Source: Takashimella koratensis (lineage: Eukaryota; Basidiomycota; Tremellomycetes; Trichosporonales; Tetragoniomycetaceae). From it: a stretch of DNA of 64,000 nt. The notes under the pieces are model-generated. The model saw nothing but the letters and a program-made list of their open reading frames with translations. It had not been told where the DNA came from and ran no database searches. The position numbers and the translations under genes are program-made. Location: contig BCKT01000019.1 of assembly GCA_003116875.1 (NCBI GenBank), forward strand, positions 226,785 to 290,784, given 5' to 3'. Shown one piece after another: positions 56,653 through 64,000 of the stretch; the stretch's first letter is position 1; each line of letters begins with the position of its first letter.

Positions 56653-58151
56653 ATGTTCCGCAAGATCTCCTCGGCCGTCTCTTCGCTCACCGGCAGCCCC
56701 GGCCCTTTGCCTGCAGAGCACCACGCCCCGGCTCGCTCCAAGGCCTACGCCGAGATCGCCCAGTCGCTCCAGTCCGCAGGTATCCCTGTCTCCACCGACG
56801 ACTGCGCAGCTTGCGACCCTGCCGAACCCGCCTGTGAGACCAACACCGCCGGGACCGTTGTCGATGGGAACGAAAAGCCCTGGGAAGGGAAGACATACGA
56901 TGAGTACGTCACGGAAAAGTATGGAGAGTTTGAGCCCCTCCCGGATTCGTTGGGGACAGACTGGGAGAGTGACTTGATCGGTAGCGGTGGGGCGCCAAGG
57001 GGGAGGGTCGTTGTCATCTCGACCGGAAAGAGCGATTGGGAGCGTGACCACACCGTGAGCAAATTTCAAGCAGTCTCTCACTTGGCCTCTACTAACTTTC
57101 TTCCAGGACGAGGTGAAATCCCTCTCTCACAAACTCTACAAGTATATCAACTCGCTCAACTTTCCCGAAACCAAGGGATCCAAGGGGGCTTCCTCCGCCG
57201 CGGCCTGCGTTGTCCCTTCTGCTTTCCCTGCTCCTTCCGAGCCGTTGACCGCACCCGTCTCGATCCCGCCGTCGCTCTACTCGTCGTCGCTCATCTCGCA
57301 GTCCGACGACCCAGAGGACCAGACCGCCATCGTTTTCCCGGACTGGAAAGTGTGCCTCGAGGTGGAGAACTCGAACGCGGGGGCCAAAGCGCTCTGGGAA
57401 GGCGCGCTGGATGGGAAACTGGGAAGGGCAGGGAGGGAATTGGTCGATGGTGGTGAGGAGGTAGAGCGGAGGAGGAGTTGGGTCTTGCCGTACCGCGCGA
57501 TCGTCTTGCTCTGTGAGTCGACCTGTCTATGTCTTTCCCGACTCTCACCTACTCCTCCTCCACCACCGCCTGTTCTCTGTCTCCAAACGACCTAAGAGCT
57601 AACCCGACTGCCTTTATAGGCTCGCACAAGCGCCGTGACAAGAAATGCCACATTGCAGCGCCCCTCCTTCGGTCGGCCTTCCACACCTGCCTTGCCAAAC
57701 ACGGTATCGAAGTGGACGAGGACGGTGCGTCCTTGGCCCAGCTCGACGGCCCGCCGCTCGAGGAAGTCGAGGGGAGCGACGCCGAGCGCGAGGCCGAGGT
57801 TGGGAAACGCATCGCGCAGATCGAGGGAGTCAACGGTGGAGAAGGTGGTCAGGTTGGGATCTTTAACATTAACCACCTCGGTGGACACCGTTATGCCGGG
57901 GTCATGTTGGTGAGTAGGGTTTAATTCAAAATCAGCATCCGGATCGATCGATGAGACCGAGTTTGACTGACCTCACGTAGATTCTCTTCCCGTCCGGCGC
58001 TTACCTCTCGTACGGCCGCGTGACGCCGCAAGAGATCCCGCGCGTTGTCGAGGACACTATCCTCCAAGGTAAAGTCGTCCCTGGTCTTCTAAGGAACGGA
58101 ACTGGCCTTGCTCGTCCACACGGCTCGTCCTGCGGTTTCCTCGGGTGGTGA
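56653..58151 (+). CDS. Sucrase/ferredoxin-like (Apd1-type) thioredoxin-fold Fe-S protein
   Basis: Member of the sucraseferredoxin-like family with yeast Apd1 and Aim32; Apd1 holds a redox-active [2Fe-2S] cluster bound by Cys and His. Exons 56653-57054, 57107-57512, 57620-57909 and 57981-58151 give 422 residues. An N-terminal Cys group (CAACDPAEPACE) precedes a thioredoxin-like domain. The hallmark CSHKRRDKKCHIAAPLL begins exon 3, and the His motif INHLGGHRYAGVM ends it. Exon 4 gives FPSGAYLSYGRVTPQEIPRV and ends SCGFLGW. The CSHxxRDxxC and HxGGHxxAG motifs are the probable cluster ligands by comparison with Apd1. A redox-stress role is likely; Apd1 loss in yeast affects hydroxyurea and metal sensitivity. 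Confidence 0.9.
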
Positions 58152-58653
58152 GGTCGCCTCTGGCCTATGCGGTGGCGTTAGTGTGAGGGCGGTCAGAGGT
58201 GGTAGATTTGTAGAGCTGGAGTGGACGTTGGTTAGGTTTATCTTTAGACAATGTGCATCTTGTGGTGTGGATATCGGAATATGTATCGTCTCGCGTGTGC
58301 TAAGAGATGCTCTCTCTGCATGAAGGACTCTTGGGCTCATGATGGCTCATGATTTGGGTAAGCGAGGATTGTTGATTGCTGGTGCGGGCGAGACCGGTGG
58401 GTCGGCGGGTGGTTGACCTCCACTTTGTCGCCAGGTTAATCGACGAATCCGTCATCACCGCTTGCAACCTTGAACCATCCTTCACCCTCCATCCTTCATC
58501 CTCCTTTCTTCCTCTCTTCCTCTCACCCTTCTCGCCGACTTGATACCTTTCCCCACTTTCTCCTGGTCTGCGCTTATCACCCTACCGTTCTCGATCTGCC
58601 CTACGCCGTCGCCCACTTCCCTTCGCGGCCACCCCTTTCCCCTCGCTCTCTCG
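58152..58653. other. Short intergenic region upstream of the NEDD8 E1 gene
   Basis: 3' flank of the Apd1-like gene, then a pyrimidine-rich leader (about 58460-58653). No exon supported. Confidence 0.5.
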
Positions 58654-61261
58654 ATGGCGTCGAGCCAGTCACCTACTCGCCGCATCCCCCCATCACCACC
58701 GGACTCTCTACGACCTATCAAGCTAGCAAAGATGTCTGTATCAGAAGCGATAGATGTACAGGCCGCGACGACGGCGACCGAGCCTATTCCTTCGTGAGTG
58801 CTGTGAATGGGGTGGTGCTTGGGTTGGTTGGCCGGTTGTTCCATTAGTCATCAATCATCAAAGAGTAAAAGGCGGACAGAGCCGAGGTGGTTGGAAGATA
58901 CAAAATGGATATGAGAAACACTGTTCACTGGAGCAATGGGAAGTCAAGGTGTTGAGTATCAGACGAAGCAAGGCGGTGTGCTGATAGAGACAGGTACCGA
59001 CCCGACGCCAAGACCAGGCGATACGACCGACAATTGAGGTAAGCTAGCTCAGGCCGGGGGGAACGGTATGAAACAGCTGACACCGTTCTAGACTCTGGGC
59101 ATCGACGGGGCAACGGTCACTCGAGTCTGCGCGCATCTTGTTGGTCGGTGACGATGGCGCTGGCTGCCAGACGCTCAAGAATCTCATCCTCCCTGGTAGG
59201 TTCTACTTCCTCCTTTCCCTCTTCCTCCTTCTCCATTGTCTGGTTCTTGTACTTCGACCGCTTCTATCCAGGGCATCGGCTGACCAAGCTTCCCTCTTTT
59301 ATCCCCTTCACGTCCTGCTCCTACCTCTTCAGGTATCGCTCACTTCACCATCCTCTCACCAAGAACCACGACCGGGCGCGACTTGGGGCCCAACTTCTTC
59401 CTCCACCCCGATTCCATCGGCCACCCAATTGCCGAACAAGAAGTCTCCTTTCTCAAGGAGCTCAATCCGGCTGTCGAGGGAACTGCTCGTGTCGAGGTAA
59501 GCTATTCTACCTCGAAGTGTCGAGTTGTCACCAGCTTGCTAAGACCTCAGGACCCGGCTGAGGTGATCAACACCGATCCTGATTTCTTCCTTTCGTTCAC
59601 ATTGATCATCGTGTCTAACATCGACCCGGCGCTGGAGCTCAAGATCGCCGACTTGCTCTGGGAAGGTGGGCCCACTGAAGTATACTGATTTGCTGACTTG
59701 GTAGCGTCAGAGTCAGTGGGAGGACCAGATATCCCGTTGGTAGCTATTCGCGACTCTGGATTTGTCGGGCGTATCGAGATTCAGCTGAGAGAGCATTGCA
59801 GTAAGCTTAAGAGTCCAAGTTTGCAACGTCTTCAGCTCACACTTTGCAGTCAACGACACGCATCCCGACACGACGCACACTCTTCGTGTCGACACCCCGT
59901 TTCCGACGCTCGAGGCCTATGCGCGCGGGCTGGATCTCGAGACCATGGACTCAATGGAACACTCGCATGTTCCCTGGGTCGTGCTCCTTGTCCGAGCGGG
60001 CACCGAGTGGAGAGACGCAGTGAGTCTAGCAGCTGGCATGTATCACAGTTTGAGCTGACGGCTTCTGCAGCATGGAGGCAAACTCCCAGAGACATCAGAG
60101 GAGAAAGACGAGTTCAAGGAGTTGCTGAAGAAGGGTCGACGGAAGGGAGATGAAGAAAATTACGATGAGGCGGTGGCCCAGGCTCACAGGGCGTGGTCAA
60201 AGTCTGAGGTTAGCTCGAGATACTGTATCAAGAGCTGACAGACAGGTACCGTACGAGATCAAGGAGCTACTCTCCGACCCCAGCGTCCATACTGTCTCCT
60301 CCAGTGTGAGTAATGCTCGCTACTTCATACATGTTCACCATTAACCCACTCAGTCCAAGAACCTGCACATCCTCCTACACACCCTAAGCAAATATATCGC
60401 CCAACCTCCTTACCTCACTCCTATCTCCCCATCGCTTCCAGACATGCATTCGTCCACGGCATCGTATATCGCTTTACAGAACCTCTACAAGGCCGCACAT
60501 ACCGCCGACTTGGCCAAGTTCACGACGCTGCTGGAAGGAGTACTGAGCGAGGCGGGGATGCCGGTGGATACGGTCCCGAGTGAAGAGGTTGAGGGGTTCG
60601 TGAGGAACGTGGCTGGGGTCGGGATCGTGAAGGGACGACCGATGAGGGAGGCAAAGAGCGCTCAGGGGCTGTTGAGGGAGACCATTGGTGAGTCGGGTAA
60701 CGGCTCAGGGCGTCAAAGTGTCAAGGCGTATCAAGGGTTGGGTCGAGGCTGACGCTGACGATAACAGAGAATGAATTCGGAGTAGACGCCGAACCACAGA
60801 TCAACCTGTGCATGTACATGGCCATCCTCGCGTCAGAGCGATTCTACGCCGCTCATGGCAGGTGGCCAGGACATATCCCGACCAATGACGTGGCCCCCGA
60901 AGTCGCGGCGGTCGAGGCGATTTGGCTAGGGATTGTGAAAGAGGTGCATCCTGAAGTGACTGAGATCCCAGATGATCTGCACAACAGCATTGCGGAGGTG
61001 TGAGTGAATCGTATCGGCTCTTCCCCCTCTTCCCAAGTGTTCCTGTCACGTCGCTCGCAGAAAGATTTGACTGACTTGTCCACCCTTTTCCCTGGCTGCA
61101 GGGTCCGATTCGGATTCGCTTCCCTTCCTACAACCGCTGCGTTCTTGGGCGGTATCGCAGCTCAGGAAGTTATCAAACTCGTGACGAATCAGTATACGCC
61201 ACTTGATAATGTCGTCGTTGCCGATATGATCAAGAGTGTGTTGGAGAAGTTCAAGTTTTAG
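58654..61261 (+). CDS. ULA1: NEDD8-activating enzyme E1 regulatory subunit (ULA1/NAE1/APPBP1)
   Basis: Inactive half of the heterodimeric E1 that adenylates NEDD8/Rub1 with Uba3, the first step of cullin neddylation. After a 47-residue N-terminal tail, two short exons read SYRPDAKTRRYDRQLRLWAS, the hallmark of this subunit. Then come ARILLVGDDGAGCQTLKNLI (ThiF/MoeB fold), GRDLGPNFFLHPDSIG, IPLVAIRDSGFVGRIEIQ and AYARGLDLETMDSMEHSHVP. The C-terminal part has SIAEVVRFGFASLPTTAAFL and GGIAAQEVIKLVTNQYTPL. No catalytic cysteine domain is evident, as expected. About ten exons with introns mostly under 110 nt; exon 1 to 2 spans about 200 nt. The start at 58654 is the first ATG; another in frame lies 26 codons on. 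Confidence 0.93.
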
Positions 61262-61302
61262 ATGAGAGAGAACGGTGGGAGTTGCAGATAGAATAGTGCT
61301 GA

Positions 61303-61318
61303 GGGGGGGGGGGGGGGG
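61303..61318. repeat. Poly-G run of 16
   Basis: Uninterrupted G homopolymer 40 bp after the ULA1 stop codon. Confidence 0.95.
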
Positions 61319-61576
61319 AAGTCACTGGTTTGAACATGAAATACAAGCCAGGGGATGGAATGGAAGAGATATGTACCTCGTAGTAAGACGAGAGGCGGAT
61401 GTGACGATACGAGAGATATGAGAGATGTATTCATGTGTCATATGATGTATCAATAACCAATGCGTTTGAGGCGACTAAACAACTGTCGACGACATCTGCT
61501 GCTAAACCCCAAGTGGATGCTGGTCACCCCTTGAGCATGATCTGTTAGGTACACATGCTTGGTGAGTACCCAGAGC

Positions 61577-61963
61577 GGCGTCAAAGTTGTCCTGGCCGTG
61601 TAAATAACGGTTAGGACGTGCAATGAGGGGATGAGTTGAATGGCTCGCCGATGAGCCGTAAGATAAAATTGGAACGGAGAGGTTTAAAATCGTTTTCGTT
61701 GTCAAAAAGTAAAGCTTTGGGGTGCAGAAATTGTACAAAAGCTTTCAGATACCCCCCAGGTACCGCCAAAGTTGTCCCAGTGACCCACGAGGTAGTTGTC
61801 AGGTGCGATCTTGTAGAGACACCGATTTTGGCAGGTTCGCTGTCATGATGAAGTTGGAACATCATAAAATTGGAAGAAAGAAAGATAACATCAAGTCTGC
61901 TTTCAAGAGCCAAAGACAACTCACAAGCTTCAATGTGACTCTCAAATGGCGCCAAAGTTGTCC
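61577..61963 (+). repeat. Three spaced copies of GGCGYCAAAGTTGTCC
   Basis: Copies at 61577-61592, 61763-61777 (first base lost, CCGCC start) and 61948-61963. Starts are 186 and 185 bp apart. The sequence between copies is only weakly similar, apart from an ATAAAATTGGA block in each of the first two units. Confidence 0.7.
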
Positions 61964-62749
61964 CGAGTGTCCTCTTGCTCTGATGCATGAACTACCCAGT
62001 TTAACGCATGATGAATGTCAATTTGTGTCGAACTGACCAATCGGGTTGGTAGAGAGTAATGAGTACATGCGAGAAAGTGGAGAATAACGGACTGGTCTTT
62101 TGGTATGAAGGGGTTGCTATACTACGTCCTATAAGGTGCTAGCTATCATAAAATTCGGCTCATTCCGGGCGTTATGTATTTTTTCCCCCTGACCCTGAAC
62201 GTTTTCCCCCGGCTTAACTATGAAAGGACCTGTTTATTCCCCCAGTGATGGCAAACATCAAACCGTTGCGAACGCCTCAATATTGCAGCTCCCATCTTGA
62301 ACAAAGCATTTCTCAACTCTGCTGATTTTTGCGAGTCCAATGAACCATTGGAGCTTGCTGTTTAACAACTTCTCAGCCGTTCGCTACCGTCCTTTCTGGT
62401 CCCCGTTCGGCTTCCGAATCGCGCCGAACAGCTCCTGATTGGTTGAAAACCAAAGGTATGTACACCTGTTGGCATCGCCACAATGATGGCCTGATCGATA
62501 CCATCATACCATCAATCCAAGCATCAAACACGACACACACCCACACAGAGAACACATGAACACTCTTTTGTTTGTGCACAATGGTTCGCTATCGTTCGCC
62601 ATGGTTTGCCATTGTTTGCATTGGCTTGTACTCACAGAGCGCTTTTGTTCGCAGCACGAAGCAGAGCCATCTATTGTTTGGAGGTCAAACAAGACTGTGC
62701 AAGACAATAAGGCAAGTTGAAAGGGATGTTGAACAATGCTGCAATCAAT

Positions 62750-62793
62750 GGTTGAACAACAAACACCCACCGTTTGGTTGAACAATAAACACC
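62750..62793 (+). repeat. Direct repeat GGTTGAACAAYAAACACC, two copies
   Basis: 18-bp copies at 62750-62767 and 62776-62793 with one mismatch, 26-bp period. A related gttgaaca also lies near 62729. Confidence 0.85.
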
Positions 62794-62862
62794 ACATCGT
62801 GATGCTGCGATATAAGAGTCAGCGCGCAATGACCAGAATCCCCCCCACTTGCCAACACGACC

Positions 62863-62909
62863 ACACCACCACCACCACCACCACCACCACCACCACCACC
62901 ACCACCACC
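62863..62909. repeat. (ACC)n trinucleotide repeat directly before an ATG
   Basis: About 16 ACC units ending in ccaccATG, adjoining the start of the last gene. Confidence 0.95.
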
Positions 62910-62975
62910 ATGCCCCTCCCCTCCCGTGCTCCCCCTGCCTCCGCCTCGGGCCCCGCCCTCCCCCCGGCCCCCACG

Positions 62976-63029
<54 letters not shown>

Positions 63030-64000
63030 CCCCGCCCCCGCCACTGCCCCACCCGCATCCCCGCCGTCCCAGTCCTGGTCGCTTGGCAACGACTACGATG
63101 TCGCTGCCAGCTTGATCAGCGACGACGATTACCTGGGTATGTGGAGTCGTTCAACCGACATCTTCTGGGGCGACTCGGACGCGGCTAGAAGGAGGCGCCG
63201 CCATTTCTTCAACGCCAAGTTCAGTGTCCAGCCGGCTGGACACTGTCTTGACCACCTCTCCCCCGGGTTCGCGCAGTCTCAGCTCAACCTGACACCGTGG
63301 TGGCCCACCACCGAGCAAGCCAGGCTGCTCGTGACCGAGTCGCGGGGACCGCAGTGTCGCAAGAACGCGGTCCCTCAAAATCGTAAGAACGTTGCCGTTT
63401 GCCACGGCAAGCGAACGCTTCCGGCGTTCATGTACCTGTGAGTCAGCCGTCTGTCTATGTCTGCATACTCTTTCAAGACTCTCTAGCTCATCTAAACCTC
63501 ATTCGCTGACGCTTCTCTTCCAGCTGGCCTGGTGCCGAGTATGCATGCGCCAACGCGCGGGAAGCTGGTCTTCCCACAATCGTCACCCGCTGGTCGGTTG
63601 AGGGTTCGATCGTCTCCGCCTGTTTGTTCTGTTATGTCAGCACCACTGTCAAGTGTGTGTTGCACCAAGAGCGACCGACNAAGATCGAGTACTCTCTCTC
63701 CGACCCCGCCCCCGCCCACTTCCGCCACGCCCCCCCCGCCGCTGGTTCGGCATTCGCCCACTCTCCCGCCGCTGGTTCGGCGCTCGCCCACTCTCCCGCC
63801 GCTGGTTCGGCGCTCGTCGACACCACCCCGGTCGCTGGTACGTCTCGGGGTCGATCTCCTGCCGGTTCGTTGGCTGGCGAAGACACGATGGGTGCCCAAG
63901 ACTTTGACGATGATGCCAATGCCCAGAGCATTGGCGAGCCAAAGTCGAAGCGCCCCCGTGTCGACTCCTCCCGCGTGACCTACGCCCTCCCCGCCCCCTC
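62910..64000 (+). CDS. Unrecognised protein with poly-Pro tract, frame broken at poly-C (partial, runs off right edge)
   Basis: No family recognised. An ATG at 62910 opens MPLPSRAPPASASG and leads into a run of about 49 C (62979-63027, about 16 Pro). The convincing downstream frame, SWSLGNDYDVAASLISDDDY to CHGKRTLPAFMYL, is offset by one base from that ATG, so the C-run is probably mis-sized in the assembly or the start lies elsewhere. An 86-nt intron (63438-63523) joins to WPGAEYACANAREAGLPTIV, with Cys at CLFC and CVLHQ, then a threefold PAAGSALAHS repeat and an Asp-rich/KSKRPRVDSS region resembling a nuclear localisation signal. The frame is still open at the edge. One N (63680) falls in a Thr codon and does not change it. 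Confidence 0.5.
62979..63027. repeat. Poly-C homopolymer of about 49
   Basis: Near-uninterrupted C run inside the putative coding region of the last gene; its length in the assembly is doubtful. Confidence 0.9.
63735..63823 (+). repeat. Three 30-bp coding repeats (PAAGSAxAHS)
   Basis: Tandem 30-bp units differing by one or two bases; they encode a 10-residue Ala/Gly/Ser repeat in frame with the last gene. Confidence 0.9.

Larger units (their letters stand above)
61262..62909. other. 1.6-kb AT-richer intergenic region with dispersed short repeats
   Basis: Contains a poly-G run (61303-61318), three copies of a 16-bp GGCGYCAAAGTTGTCC-like motif (61577, 61763, 61948), ATAAAATT elements and a duplicated GGTTGAACAA block. 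Base composition is lower in GC than in the gene-dense part. No protein, tRNA or transposase could be supported; it may be decayed mobile DNA. Confidence 0.5.

Noticed and set aside
63735..63823. CRISPR-like regular repeats
   Set aside because: Direct tandem 30-bp units with no spacers, in frame with a protein, in a eukaryotic genome.

Overview
The window is nuclear DNA of a fungus, most likely a basidiomycetous yeast of the Tremellomycetes type. Genes are dense and intron-rich: introns are mostly 45-95 nt, with GTRNGT donors, CTRAC-like branch points and YAG acceptors, and the coding DNA is GC-rich. The gene set is eukaryotic and fungal: ribosomal proteins uL13, eL32 and eL41, PDI with HDEL, CLU1, the NEDD8 E1 subunit and the checkpoint protein LCD1/Rad26. 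The species cannot be named from the sequence alone. All gene models were spliced by eye from donor/acceptor motifs, reading phase and family conservation.

Layout. 1-1940: a TPT-family transporter (minus, 3' end outside the window). 4243-7917: RPL16 and a Tfc7/YNL108C-like histidine phosphatase (plus). 8496-16085: RPL32, an N-terminal protein methyltransferase, the 25-codon RPL41 gene and PDI (all minus). 17440-21846: CLU1 (plus), convergent with a FLR1-type MFS exporter (22339-25030, minus). 27031-29441: a membrane-anchored GT4 glycosyltransferase (minus). 31848-35907: an AT-hook/coiled-coil protein and an unrecognised membrane protein that also carries an AT-hook core (plus). 36558-39950: a tandem pair of omega-class glutathione transferases with matching gene structure (plus). 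40063-43548: a PaiB-like FMN protein and an NCS1 permease (minus). 44522-45557: a DUF952 protein (minus). 46724-48729: a second DHA1 MFS transporter (plus), tail to tail with an FAD monooxygenase (48870-51317, minus). 51905-56252: an ATRIP/LCD1-like checkpoint protein (minus). 56653-61261: an Apd1-like Fe-S protein and the NEDD8-activating E1 regulatory subunit (plus). 62910-64000: an unrecognised gene with a poly-C tract that runs off the right edge.

Function. About half of the genes are housekeeping (translation, ER folding, NEDD8 pathway, DNA-damage checkpoint). From about 36.5 to 51.3 kb lies a loose group of small-molecule and stress genes: two GSTOs, the PaiB-like protein, the NCS1 permease, an MFS exporter and an FMO. 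No typical secondary-metabolite backbone enzyme is present, so a true biosynthetic cluster is not supported.

I found no convincing new multi-gene system. The most interesting signals are structural: a near-perfect intronic hairpin in RPL16, a GC-AG intron in the FMO, a 23-nt micro-exon beside a poly-G assembly gap in the methyltransferase, several long poly-G/poly-C runs (one breaking a reading frame), a triplicated element in the RPL16 promoter, and a 16-bp motif repeated three times at about 185-bp spacing near the right edge.
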